A stretch of DNA of 64,000 nt from positions 1 to 64,000 of the forward strand of contig CAUJIP010000045.1 of assembly GCA_963205235.1 (NCBI GenBank), written 5' to 3'. The translations under genes were made by a program, and so were the position numbers. Below are positions 20,226 to 30,821 of the stretch, piece after piece (position 1 is the stretch's first letter; every line of letters begins with the position of its first letter). The DNA is from Pseudomonadota bacterium. GTDB taxonomy: Bacteria > Pseudomonadota > Alphaproteobacteria > Rhodobacterales > Rhodobacteraceae. Under the pieces are notes generated by a model. It searched no databases and had not been told where the DNA came from. It saw nothing but the letters and a program-made list of their open reading frames with translations.

Positions 20226-21569
20226 CTAACCCAGCACCTTGGCCGCCCCCCGCCCGGACAAGACCGCCCCATGCGCCGTACCCCAGTAGTCCGGCTCGCA
20301 AGCTTCGCCCGCAAAGACCAGCCGCCCCTCCCATTCCGCCCCGGCCAGCGCCCGGCGGGTGTCGGGGGTGCAGCCGACGGCGTTGAAGGAATAGCTGCCC
20401 CAGGTGAACTCTTCTTCCGACCAGCGGGTCACCTGCGCGTCGATGGGCGCGGGGAAGTCCGCCCCGAACATCGCCATGAGCGCCCGATGGGCCGCGTCCA
20501 CGGTCAGCGCGTCGGTCAGCCCCTCAAGCTCGCGCGCCTGATCCCCGGCATGGAAGGCCAGCAGCACCGGAGCCCCCGTCGCCCGCGTCAGGCTGATCCA
20601 CTGCGACCAGAACCCATCCTCCGGCCCGACCCATTCGATCCAGTCCACATCCGCTGGCCAGGCCACCCGGTCGAACCGCAGCCAGCACTTGTTCAGAAGA
20701 CCCATCCCGATCATCTCGATTGCCATCGCGCGCTCGGGAGCCAGGTCCGCGCCAAAGGCGATATCCCGGGCCTTCAGCACCCCCAGCGGCACCGTGACCA
20801 CTGCATGATCCGCCGTCAGGACCGACCCGTCTTTCAATGTCACGGCCACGCCAGCCCCGTCCGGCGCGATACGGGTCACCACCTGCCCGGTCCGGATTTT
20901 CAACCCCTCGGCGAGATGTTGGATGATCTGGTCGTACCCGCCCGGAAACAGCACATCGCCACCGTCGAACTCCTTGCTTTCATCGAAAGACCAGGCGGAG
21001 ACCTCACGCCAGCTGCCGCCATATTCCGCCTCGACCGACCCGTTCACCACATGCCGGATCAGGCGGCGGGTCGCGGCATCCGCTTCGTCCCAGTCGCCGG
21101 AGTCCTCGATCGCATCGGCCAGTGGGATGTCTTCGTAAAGCCCCTCCGCCGCTTCCCGCGCTTCTTCGATCAACGCCTCGGCATGATCGTAGGTGGCCGT
21201 CAGATCAACCTCGCGTCCCGTGGCATCCAAGGCCATCGCGGCGTCATAGCTGGTCTCCAAACGCTCGATCCCCGCCGCATCGGCAATCTCGGTCAAGGGG
21301 TTGCCTTCGACGCCATGAATCCAGCTTGCCCCCAGATCCATCGGCAGGTCCGGCCATTTGTGCGAGGTCCAGATCCGTCCGCCGATCCGGTCGCGCGCCT
21401 CGACCACCACAACCTCGGCCCCGGCCGCCTGCAGGTCGCGCGCTGCCGACAGGCCTGCAAGCCCGGCCCCGATCACGATCACCCGCTTGCCGGTTTGCGC
21501 CCGCAGGGTTGCCGGAGCGGCGAGCACGGCAAGCAGGCTGGCAAGGTGGCTGCGGCGGGTCTGTCTCAT
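20226..21569 (-). CDS. Secreted flavin monoamine/polyamine oxidase
   Basis: Start MRQTRRSHLASLLAVLAAPATLRA (Tat/Sec-like); VIVIGAGLAGLSAARDLQAAGAEVVVVEARDRIGGRIWT; DLGASWIHG; C-terminal FAGEACEPDYWGTAHGAVLSGRGAA. Confidence 0.85.
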   Translation of the reverse strand: MRQTRRSHLASLLAVLAAPATLRAQTGKRVIVIGAGLAGLSAARDLQAAGAEVVVVEARDRIGGRIWTSHKWPDLPMDLGASWIHGVEGNPLTEIADAAGIERLETSYDAAMALDATGREVDLTATYDHAEALIEEAREAAEGLYEDIPLADAIEDSGDWDEADAATRRLIRHVVNGSVEAEYGGSWREVSAWSFDESKEFDGGDVLFPGGYDQIIQHLAEGLKIRTGQVVTRIAPDGAGVAVTLKDGSVLTADHAVVTVPLGVLKARDIAFGADLAPERAMAIEMIGMGLLNKCWLRFDRVAWPADVDWIEWVGPEDGFWSQWISLTRATGAPVLLAFHAGDQARELEGLTDALTVDAAHRALMAMFGADFPAPIDAQVTRWSEEEFTWGSYSFNAVGCTPDTRRALAGAEWEGRLVFAGEACEPDYWGTAHGAVLSGRGAAKVLG

Positions 21570-21735
21570 GCTGTGTTCCCTGTCCTGTTGGTCAACTGTC
21601 CGATCCACAGCAGCCCGTTGACCGACAAGTCTTCCCATCCTCTGCAGGAGAATGCAGAATTCGACCTGTCCGAACAAGTCATCGAAACGCCACCCCGGCC
21701 CCGATGCCGGAGGTCGCGACAAGGAAAACCGCGCC

Positions 21736-23091
21736 ATGACCCTGCCCGCCGAACTAGCCGCCTATCTGGAAAAGCACCCCGAGACGCGCTTTGTCGACGC
21801 GGTGCTGTATGACCTTTGCGGCACCGCCATCGGCAAGCGGGTGCCGGTCCGCGATGCGGCAAAGCTGTGGTCCGGCGGTGTCGCTTTCTGCGCCGGGATC
21901 ACAACGCTGGACGCGCTTGGGGCCTGCTGGGACGTGAACGGCATCGGCTTTTCCGACGGCGACCCCGACGCGACCTCTTATCCCCTGCCCGGAACCCTGG
22001 TCCCGGTCCCTTGGGCCGAGGTGCCGACCGCGCAGGTCCAGATCGCCCCCGCCCCACCCGCGGATGCCCCGCATTGGTGGTTCGACCCCCGCGCAATCCT
22101 TGGCGCAGTCGTGGCCCGCTTTTCGGAACTGGGGCTGAGACCGGTCGTCGCGAATGAGCTGGAGTTCTACTTTGTCGACCCGAAACGCGACGACAAGGGC
22201 CGAGTGTCCCCCGCGCAACCCGCAAGGTCGGGCCGCGCGCCCGAGGCTCCGCGCGTCCTTGCCTTCGACAAGCTGGACGAATGGGCGGGCCTTCTGGCCG
22301 AGATTGACGCGGCCTGCCTCGCCCAGGGCGTGCCCGCCGGGGCGGCCACGGCGGAATATGGCGGCGCGCAGTTCGAGGTGAACCTTGGCCATCTGGATGA
22401 TCCGGTCCTTGCCTGCGACCACGCGCTGATGCTGCGCCGGATCGTCAAGGGCGTCGCCGCCCGCCACGGGCTGGAGGCGACCTTCATGTCCAAACCCTTT
22501 GCCGATCAGTCGGGATCGGGGCTGCATGTGCATGCCAGTCTGGTCAATGACCGGGGCGAGAACGTCTTTGATGAAACCACCCCTGACGGCGACCGCCTGC
22601 TAGGCCATGCCATCGCGGGGCTGCAGGCCACCACCTATGACGCCATGGCTTTCTTTGCCCCGAACATCAACGCCTACCGGCGCTTTGCCGCCAACCAGTT
22701 CGTGCCGGTGAACACAAGCTGGGGGATCAACAACCGCTCGGTTTCCTTTCGGGTGCCGATGGGTGGCGGCAAGGCCCGCCGGATCGAACACCGGATCGCG
22801 GGCGCGGATGCCAACCCCTATCTGGTCATGGCCGCGATGCTGGCCGGGTTTCACCACGGGCTGACGAACAAGCTGACACCGACGCCGCCCTCGACCGGCA
22901 ATGCGGGCGAGGAGGCCGACCCCGAAATGCCCCTGCGGCTTTGGACCGCGCTTGACCGGCTGGAAGGATCGGCGCTGATGGCCAGCTACTTCGGCCCGCG
23001 CTATCCCGCCGCCTATGCCGCCATCAAACGGTCGGAATTCGAGGCCTTCATGGCCGATGTCCTGCCCCGCGAATACGACTGGTATCTCTGA
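21736..23091 (+). CDS. Glutamine synthetase-family protein (gamma-glutamylputrescine synthetase-like)
   Basis: GS catalytic motifs: NELEFYFVD, FMSKPFADQSGSGLHVHASL, FAPNINAYRRF, RIEHRIAGADANPYLVMAAML; N-terminus divergent from GlnA. Confidence 0.82.
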   Translation: MTLPAELAAYLEKHPETRFVDAVLYDLCGTAIGKRVPVRDAAKLWSGGVAFCAGITTLDALGACWDVNGIGFSDGDPDATSYPLPGTLVPVPWAEVPTAQVQIAPAPPADAPHWWFDPRAILGAVVARFSELGLRPVVANELEFYFVDPKRDDKGRVSPAQPARSGRAPEAPRVLAFDKLDEWAGLLAEIDAACLAQGVPAGAATAEYGGAQFEVNLGHLDDPVLACDHALMLRRIVKGVAARHGLEATFMSKPFADQSGSGLHVHASLVNDRGENVFDETTPDGDRLLGHAIAGLQATTYDAMAFFAPNINAYRRFAANQFVPVNTSWGINNRSVSFRVPMGGGKARRIEHRIAGADANPYLVMAAMLAGFHHGLTNKLTPTPPSTGNAGEEADPEMPLRLWTALDRLEGSALMASYFGPRYPAAYAAIKRSEFEAFMADVLPREYDWYL

Positions 23092-23174
23092 CTGGTATCA
23101 TCAACGGGCCGAGACAAGCTGTCCTCTGGCCCTTCCCCGCCCCCCGGAATATGGTCCGGGCGTGGAGGCCGACC

Positions 23175-24371
23175 ATGCGCGAGACAACTGACATCCTGAT
23201 TTCCGGCGGCGGCGTGGCTGGCCTGACGGCGGCGGCTGCGCTGGGGTCGGCGGGGTTCCGGGTGATCTGCGTCGATCCCGCCCCCCCGGTGACCGAGGCT
23301 GGAGCGGAAGGTGCCGATCTGCGCACCACCGCCTTCCTGCAACCTTCGGTAGGCATTCTGGACCGGGCGGGCCTCTGGTCCCGCCTGTTACCCCATGCGG
23401 CCCCCCTGCAAGTCATGCGGATCATCGACGCGGGCGGGCCGGAACCCGTGGCGCGGCTGGTCAAGGATTTCGACGCCGCCGAGATTTCCGAAGCCCCCTT
23501 TGGCTGGAACCTGCCTAACTGGCTCTTGCGGCGCGAGATGGTGGCACGGCTGGCCGACCTGCCAAACGTCAGCTTCCGCCCCGGCACGGGCTTTGCCCGG
23601 ATGCTGACCCGCGAAAGCGAGGCGCTGGTCACCCTGACCGATGGCACGCAAGTTGCGGCACGGCTGGTTGTCGGGGCGGATGGCCGCAACTCCCCGGTGC
23701 GCGAGGCGCTGGGGATCGCGGCCCGAACCACCCGTTATGGCCAGAAGGCCCTGGCCTTTGCCGTCAGCCACGATCTGCCGCATGGCAATGTCTCGACCGA
23801 AGTCCACCGGTCAGGGGGGCCATTCACTCTGGTTCCCCTGCCTGACCGTGACGGCAAACCGGCCTCTGCCGTCGTGTGGATGGAAACGGGCGCCGAAGTC
23901 GCCCGTCTTGCCGCCCTTCCCGTCCCGGCTTTCGAGGCCGAGATGACGGCACGGTCGACCGGCATTCTGGGCGCACTGCGACTGGCCTCGCGTCTGTCGG
24001 TCTGGCCGATGATCAGCCAGATCGCCGCCCGTATGTCGGGCCTCCGTGCCGTACTGATGGCCGAAGCCGCCCATGTCGTGCCGCCCATCGGCGCACAGGG
24101 GTTGAACATGTCGCTGGCCGACCTGACCTGCCTGATCGGGCTTCTGGACCGCCACCCGGAAGACCCGGGCCAAACCGCCGTGACCGAGGCCTACCACAAG
24201 GCGCGCCATCTGGAGGTGCAGGCCAGGGTGACCGGCATCGACCTATTGAACCGGGCCTCGATGGCCGGAACACCCATGTTGCGCGACCTGCGCGCCAAGG
24301 GGCTGGACGCGCTTTATTCCGCGCGTCCCGTCCGCCAGATCCTGATGCGCGCCGGTCTTGGGGTGCGCTGA
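23175..24371 (+). CDS. UbiH/UbiF/VisC-type FAD-dependent monooxygenase
   Basis: ILISGGGVAGLTAAAALGSAGFRVICVDP, VVGADGRNSPVREALGI, EAAHVVPPIGAQGLNMSLADL (GD-type motif). Confidence 0.85.
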   Translation: MRETTDILISGGGVAGLTAAAALGSAGFRVICVDPAPPVTEAGAEGADLRTTAFLQPSVGILDRAGLWSRLLPHAAPLQVMRIIDAGGPEPVARLVKDFDAAEISEAPFGWNLPNWLLRREMVARLADLPNVSFRPGTGFARMLTRESEALVTLTDGTQVAARLVVGADGRNSPVREALGIAARTTRYGQKALAFAVSHDLPHGNVSTEVHRSGGPFTLVPLPDRDGKPASAVVWMETGAEVARLAALPVPAFEAEMTARSTGILGALRLASRLSVWPMISQIAARMSGLRAVLMAEAAHVVPPIGAQGLNMSLADLTCLIGLLDRHPEDPGQTAVTEAYHKARHLEVQARVTGIDLLNRASMAGTPMLRDLRAKGLDALYSARPVRQILMRAGLGVR

Positions 24372-24388
24372 GCGGTGCACCCATGGCC

Positions 24389-24435
24389 AAATTCCTTAAG
24401 CAAGGAATTTGTCAAAATCCTTGCTTAAGGATTTT
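24389..24435. terminator. Twin-hairpin intergenic element between convergent genes
   Basis: AAATTCCTT-aagc-AAGGAATTT then AAAATCCTT-gctt-AAGGATTTT. Confidence 0.65.
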
Positions 24436-24440
24436 ATCCC

Positions 24441-25565
24441 TTAAAGAACCGCGTCCACCGACCGTTTCAACCGGGCAACGGTGGCATCGACATCCTTCAG
24501 CTTGTCCAGCCCAAAGAGGCCCAGCCGGAAGGTGCGGAACTCCGGCCCCTCGTCGACCTGCAACGGCACGCCCGCAGCGATCTGCACGCCTTCAGCGCGG
24601 AACTTGGCCCCGTTCTGGATGTCAGGGTCGCCGGTATAGCTGACCACCACCCCCGGCGCGGCAAAGCCATCGGCGGCGACCGAAGGCACGCCCTTGGCGG
24701 CCAGCATCGCCCGCACCGCACGGCCCAGCGCCCATTGCGCGGCCTTGGACTCGGCAAAGCCCATCGCCTTGGTTTCCAGCATCGCATCGCGGAAGCCCAC
24801 CAGCGCATCGGTCGGCATCGTGGCGTGATAGGCATGGCCGCCCTTCTCATAGGCCTCCATGATCGCGCGCCATTTCTTCAGGTCCAGCGCGAAGGAATTC
24901 GACGTGGTCTCGGCCAGCTTCGCCTCGGCCTTGGGCGACATCACCACGATCCCGGCACTGGGCGAGGCCGACCAGCCCTTTTGCGGCGCAGAAATCAGCA
25001 CGTCGACCCCGGTCGCGGCCATATCCACCCAGATGCAACCGCTCGCGATGCAGTCCAGCACCATCAGCGCCCCCACCTCATGCGCGGCGGCGGCAAGCTT
25101 GGTGACATAGTCGTCCGGCAGGATGATCCCGCTGGAGGTTTCGACATGCGGCGCAAAGACCGCATCGGGGCGCAGCTCGTGGATCTTGGCGACCACCTCG
25201 TCAATCGGCGGCGGGGCATAAGGTGAGCGAGCGTCGTTGCCCGCCTGCCGCGCGGTCAGCACATGGGTTTCCGCCGCAAAGCCACCTGCCTCGAAAATCT
25301 GCGTCCAGCGATAGCTGAACCAGCCGTTCCGCACGATCAGCGCGCGGCCGCGCCCGAACTGCCGGGCAACAGATTCCATCGCATAGGACCCGCCACCGGG
25401 CACCAAAGCCACGGCGGACCCGTTGTAGACTTCTTTCAGAATGGATGAGATATCGCGCATAACCCCTTGAAAACGAGCAGACATATGGTTCAAAGACCGG
25501 TCGGTGAAGACGACCGAGAATTCCTCCAGCCCCTCGGGGTCGATATGGGCGTGCAATCCGGGCAT
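24441..25565 (-). CDS. PLP-dependent class V aminotransferase (serine/alanine-glyoxylate aminotransferase type)
   Basis: MPGLHAHIDPEGLEEFSVVFTDRSLNHMSARF, VPGGGSYAMESVARQF, VLDCIASGCIWVDMAATGVDVLISAPQKGWSA (Lys region). Confidence 0.82.
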   Translation of the reverse strand: MPGLHAHIDPEGLEEFSVVFTDRSLNHMSARFQGVMRDISSILKEVYNGSAVALVPGGGSYAMESVARQFGRGRALIVRNGWFSYRWTQIFEAGGFAAETHVLTARQAGNDARSPYAPPPIDEVVAKIHELRPDAVFAPHVETSSGIILPDDYVTKLAAAAHEVGALMVLDCIASGCIWVDMAATGVDVLISAPQKGWSASPSAGIVVMSPKAEAKLAETTSNSFALDLKKWRAIMEAYEKGGHAYHATMPTDALVGFRDAMLETKAMGFAESKAAQWALGRAVRAMLAAKGVPSVAADGFAAPGVVVSYTGDPDIQNGAKFRAEGVQIAAGVPLQVDEGPEFRTFRLGLFGLDKLKDVDATVARLKRSVDAVL

Positions 25566-25567
25566 CT

Positions 25568-26671
25568 TCAGGTCCTTTCCGAAACTTTGTGGCGGGCGCG
25601 GGCCAGCCAGTCGGGGTTGATCTCTACCCCCCAACCGGGGGCATCCGTCACTGTGGCATGGCCGCCTTCGATCCGGTAGGGGTCATTCAGGAACAGGCTC
25701 TCTTGCCAGGGATAGTAGTCGGCCCCCTCGATCGAGAATTCAAGATATTTACCGGGGTTCGGGATCGCCCGCAGCAGGTGCATCGTACACATCGTCACCA
25801 GCCCAAGGTTCGCGGCATGGGGCGTGATCGGAAGGCCAGCGCGTTCGCCCATCCGGCAGACGTCAAGCGTGCGAAGCATGCCGCCCAAGTACATGATATC
25901 CGGCTGTAAAATGTCGACAGCCTTGTGCTCGATGGCCAGTTGCCAGGCGGTCAGCTCACAGTCCTGCTCGCCCCCTGCCACGTCGATGGACAGGGCTGCA
26001 CGAACCTCGGCGGTCTGGTCGACTTCCCAATAGGGACAGGGTTCCTCGAAATGCCCGATGCCGTGGTCTTCCAGCATCCGGCCCACTTCTATGGCGCGCC
26101 TGGGGGAATAGCAGGAATTGCCATCAACCAGTTTCTCAATATTATCCCCCAAAGCCTTGGAGACAATAGGAATAACCGCCTCAGTCCGCCCCGGCCATTC
26201 ATCCTGGTCGCGGCCCACTTCGGCCCCCACACGCCATTTGAAGGCGTCGAACCCGAATTCATCGCGCAGCTTCACGAACCGCGCGGCCTCATCCTCGGGC
26301 GTGATGTCGCGCTTCATCGAACTGGCATAGGCCCGCACCTTGCCGGGCGTGCCCCCCAGAAGACTGACCACCGGCTTGCCCGCAACCTTGCCCCGCAAGT
26401 CCCAGACCGCCGTATCCAGCCCCGCCTGCGCGCGGCGCAGATAGCTGCCGGGGTATTTATGCTCACGCTCGAAGATCCGACGCAGCGTGTCATCCAGATC
26501 CTCGACCCGCGTCCCGAGCGCATGGGGCGCGATCTGTCGGTGGAACACGTCAGCCGTGAAATCGGCGTAATAGGTCGAGGTCTGGCCCCAACCCACATCG
26601 CCGGTGTCTGCCGTCACCCGGACAAAGCAGACAAACGGCGTGTCAAAGGTTTCCAGCTTGGCGATCTTCAT
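25568..26671 (-). CDS. Mandelate racemase/muconate lactonizing enzyme (enolase superfamily)
   Basis: KIAKLETFDTPFVCFVRVTADTGDVGWGQTSTY, AGLDTAVWDLRGKVAGKPVVSLLGG, DAFKWRVG, VDGNSCYSPRRAIEVGRMLEDHGIGHFEEPCPYWEVD. Confidence 0.88.
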   Translation of the reverse strand: MKIAKLETFDTPFVCFVRVTADTGDVGWGQTSTYYADFTADVFHRQIAPHALGTRVEDLDDTLRRIFEREHKYPGSYLRRAQAGLDTAVWDLRGKVAGKPVVSLLGGTPGKVRAYASSMKRDITPEDEAARFVKLRDEFGFDAFKWRVGAEVGRDQDEWPGRTEAVIPIVSKALGDNIEKLVDGNSCYSPRRAIEVGRMLEDHGIGHFEEPCPYWEVDQTAEVRAALSIDVAGGEQDCELTAWQLAIEHKAVDILQPDIMYLGGMLRTLDVCRMGERAGLPITPHAANLGLVTMCTMHLLRAIPNPGKYLEFSIEGADYYPWQESLFLNDPYRIEGGHATVTDAPGWGVEINPDWLARARHKVSERT

Positions 26672-26768
26672 GGCAGCTCCCAGTCGCTCATCGGCCCTTG
26701 CGGGCCTTTTCGCCAAGGCCCGCGAAGAAAGCCGTCAGGCGTAACAGGTAAACCCTAGCCACGTCAGA

Positions 26769-27263
26769 TCACGCTTTCACGACCGATTCCGCCACTCCCA
26801 TGGGTCCGGGGCGACGTTCTTCGGTCAGAAGCACGTTCGCCTCGACGTTACCCACCCCCGGCAAGGTCATGATCCGCCGCCGCAGCACCCGTTCAAAATC
26901 CGCCAGATCGCGCGCCACCACCCGCAGACGATAGTCGAACAGGCCCAGCACGTGCTGCACCACCTGCACCTCGGGGATCGCCTGCACCGCGCGTTCAAAA
27001 TCCTCAAGGCTGACGCGGCCCTTGGTGGCAAGCTTGACGCCCAGAAACACCGTCACGCCGAACCCCAGCGCCTCGCGGTCCACCTCAACCCGCAGGCCAG
27101 CCAGCACCCCCGCCTCTTCCAGCCGCTTCACCCGGCGCCAGGCGGAAGGTTGCGACAGGCCAAGCCGACGCCCAAGCTCACCCGCCGAAAGGGTGCCATC
27201 GGCGACTAGCGCCCGCAGGATCGCCCGGTCGGTATCGTCAAGGTCGATCACGCTTCCGGTCAT
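26769..27263 (-). CDS. Lrp/AsnC-family transcriptional regulator
   Basis: LDDTDRAILRALVADGTLSAGELGRRLGLSQPSAWRRVKRLEEAGVL plus RAM domain. Confidence 0.92.
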   Translation of the reverse strand: MTGSVIDLDDTDRAILRALVADGTLSAGELGRRLGLSQPSAWRRVKRLEEAGVLAGLRVEVDREALGFGVTVFLGVKLATKGRVSLEDFERAVQAIPEVQVVQHVLGLFDYRLRVVARDLADFERVLRRRIMTLPGVGNVEANVLLTEERRPGPMGVAESVVKA

Positions 27264-27718
27264 AGCGCCAGCCCCGCAGTTTCCTTGATGGTCGAGACCA
27301 GCATCAGCGCCTCGACCTCGGCAATATGCGGCAGCGTCAGGATGCGGTCGCGGTAGATACCGGTCCAGTGGCCCATGTCACGCGCGATGACATTCAGGCG
27401 CACGTCGACGCGGCCAAGGAAGGTCTCGATGGCAATCACCTCGGGCACGTCGCGGGCCGCCACGATGAATTCGTCAAAGGCACGCGGGTTGGTCTTGTCG
27501 AGCGTAAAGCGCAAGGACACTTCGACCGCATAGCCCAGCGCACGCCAGTTGATCACGGCGGTCTCGGCCCGGATCACCCCACCCTCGCGCAGCCGGTCCA
27601 GCCTGCGCCACAACGTGGCAGGCGTCACCCCGGCCCGTTCCGCCAAAGCCGCCCGTTCCAGCCCCGGTTCGGCCAGCCAGTGCCGCAGGATGCGGCGATC
27701 CGTTTCGTCGATCTGCAT
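27260..27718 (-). CDS. Lrp/AsnC-family transcriptional regulator
   Basis: IDETDRRILRHWLAEPGLERAALAERAGVTPATLWRRLDRLREGGVI; overlaps the downstream paralog by 4 nt. Confidence 0.92.
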   Translation of the reverse strand: MQIDETDRRILRHWLAEPGLERAALAERAGVTPATLWRRLDRLREGGVIRAETAVINWRALGYAVEVSLRFTLDKTNPRAFDEFIVAARDVPEVIAIETFLGRVDVRLNVIARDMGHWTGIYRDRILTLPHIAEVEALMLVSTIKETAGLAL

Positions 27719-27734
27719 GTATTTTTCGTAATAA

Positions 27735-28868
<1,134 letters not shown>

Positions 28869-28897
28869 GCGAACGGCGCGCCATAGCGCAGTTCACA

Positions 28898-28927
28898 GGG
28901 GCCGGGGGAGCGATCCTCCGGCCCTTT
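28898..28927 (+). terminator. ilvC intrinsic terminator
   Basis: GGGCCGGgggagcgatcctCCGGCCC followed by TTT. Confidence 0.6.
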
Positions 28928-29107
28928 CCACGTCTTTCTCTTCCTCAAATATCCCCGCCGGAGGCTCTGTCTCCGCGCGGCACGCGCACCGCCCCCCGAA
29001 GGCAGCGGGGTGGGCGGGTGGGAGCGGCCTGAGGGGGGCGGTCATCCAAGGCTTGACGTCCGCACGCCAAGCGGCAAGCCTGCCCTCGCGCTTGCGAAGG
29101 AAGTCTG

Positions 29108-29890
29108 ATGACCACGCTTTTGATCCTGATGCCGACCGGCGGGCAGATCGACACCCCCGCCGTCCACAGCCTGCTTGGCCTGACTCAGGCCTTGCTGAAA
29201 CGCGGCGTGCCCTTTGCGCTGAAGACCTATGAATGGTCCGACCTTGTGATCTCGCGCAATTATCTGATGTCCTTCTTTCTGGCCCAGAACAATTTCAGCC
29301 ATGCGCTTCTTCTGGACAGCGACATGAGTTATCAGCCGCAGCTTTTCTTCGACCTGCTTGATTTTGATGCCGATTTCACCTGCGCTGCCTATCCGCAACG
29401 CCAGATGCGCTGGCAGGTGTTCCGCAACCTGATCGAGCGTGAGGCCGCAAAACCCGAGGCGGAACGTGCCCCGACCGACCGGCTGCTGGCGGAGTCCTAT
29501 CGCTACAATGTGTCCGAAGTGTTTGATGCGGGCGAGCCTTGGCCGTTTGAGTCCCGCGATGGATTTCGCAAGGTTCCGGGCGCTGGCACCGGCTTCATGC
29601 TGCTGCGCCGCGCCGTGCCCGAGCGTATGGTCGACACCAAAGTCGCTTTGCCCGTTCCCGGTTTCAACGGATCGGGCTATCCCGGCGCGGATTTCCACGA
29701 TTTCTTCAGCCACCTGCGCGGCCGCGGCGGTGCCGTGCTGCATGGCGAGGATACGTCCTTCTGCCGCCGCTGGATCGAAGGCTGTGGCGGCGAGATCTGG
29801 TGCCATGAGACAGCCAGGATCACCCACCACGGCAATCTGGCCTTCATGGGCAACTACGCGCTTGCGAAAAAGCCGAAGGCCACACCGTAA
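29108..29890 (+). CDS. Glycosyltransferase-like (GT-A fold) hypothetical protein
   Basis: LVISRNYLMSFFLAQNNFSHALLLDSDMSY (DxD), FTCAAYPQR, GAGTGFMLLRRAV, GEDTSFCRRW; motif-level assignment only. Confidence 0.6.
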   Translation: MTTLLILMPTGGQIDTPAVHSLLGLTQALLKRGVPFALKTYEWSDLVISRNYLMSFFLAQNNFSHALLLDSDMSYQPQLFFDLLDFDADFTCAAYPQRQMRWQVFRNLIEREAAKPEAERAPTDRLLAESYRYNVSEVFDAGEPWPFESRDGFRKVPGAGTGFMLLRRAVPERMVDTKVALPVPGFNGSGYPGADFHDFFSHLRGRGGAVLHGEDTSFCRRWIEGCGGEIWCHETARITHHGNLAFMGNYALAKKPKATP

Positions 29891-29900
29891 GCCAGAGGCC

Positions 29901-29951
29901 GCCCGCACTCGGACGGCGGGGTGGGTGGGCGAAAGCCGTCCGAGTGCGGGC
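29901..29951. terminator. Perfect 17-bp inverted repeat between convergent genes
   Basis: GCCCGCACTCGGACGGC (29901-29917) / GCCGTCCGAGTGCGGGC (29935-29951); right arm enters the stop codon of the minus-strand gene. Confidence 0.6.
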
Positions 29952-30778
29952 TACTCCGCAACCGGGGCAGGCAGGGCCGCCAGCGCCTCGGCAGGCCAGG
30001 TGGCCTTGTCGGCGGGCCAAAGCTTCATCTCGGCTGTGCCAGTCACGGCCCAGGCCGCAAAGACCGCCTGACTTTCGCGCTGCAGATACAAAAGCGCCCA
30101 GTCATCATCACAAGTGGCCTTCAGGCAAGCCCGGCCCAGATAGCCCTCTGCCGTCAGATCGCCCGAGCCGAGGTCGGAAATCCGCTCCGCGAAGACCGGG
30201 TAATCCGCCCCAAGCCCCGCTTCCAGCGCGTCCAGAACCGGGGTGATCTTCAGCGCATCCGCCGGATGGGCCCCTGCAAGGCTGTCGAACGCCTCCCAAC
30301 CTTCGCTTCCGGCAAATCCCACGGCTTCACCCGCCGCAAAGCCCTTGCCGGGGGTCCAGACCCAGACTTCGCCGGGATAGCCGGGCAAAGGGTCCGAGGT
30401 GAAGATCAGCGTCTCCGCCTCGACATGCGGCAGAAGATAGGCGCAGCTGTCGACCGGGCCAAAGAACTGCGGGGCGGCACCTTCGGGCAGGGCCAGCACG
30501 AAAGGTGCTGCGTTGCAGGCGTTGCCACCCGACCCGGCAGCCCCGGTCACCACCGCCAGCCCGCCAATGTCCTGCACCTCTGGATCAAGATAGATCGCGC
30601 CGTTTTCATGCAGCGTCTCACCATCGACCTGCAACGTCGCCTCGCCCAGCGCATCGCCCGAAATCACGATCTCATGGCCCGCAACAGTCAGGGTCTCATC
30701 GGCCAGAACCGGGGCAAAGCCGCCAAGGCCCGGCCCGCCAAGGATCAACCCCAGCCCGACGGATCTGAAAATGGACAT
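29951..30778 (-). CDS. Secreted protein of unknown function
   Basis: Signal peptide MSIFRSVGLGLILGGPGLGGFAPVLA then DETLTVAGHEIVISGDALGEATLQVDG...; intact 276-codon frame. Confidence 0.65.
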   Translation of the reverse strand: MSIFRSVGLGLILGGPGLGGFAPVLADETLTVAGHEIVISGDALGEATLQVDGETLHENGAIYLDPEVQDIGGLAVVTGAAGSGGNACNAAPFVLALPEGAAPQFFGPVDSCAYLLPHVEAETLIFTSDPLPGYPGEVWVWTPGKGFAAGEAVGFAGSEGWEAFDSLAGAHPADALKITPVLDALEAGLGADYPVFAERISDLGSGDLTAEGYLGRACLKATCDDDWALLYLQRESQAVFAAWAVTGTAEMKLWPADKATWPAEALAALPAPVAE

Positions 30779-30821
30779 CTGAACCCCCTTCCGGCCCGCA
30801 ATGGCCCACCCTGCTGACAGA

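Noticed and set aside
20214-21812. 532-aa plus-strand ORF
   Set aside because: Antisense to the flavin amine oxidase.
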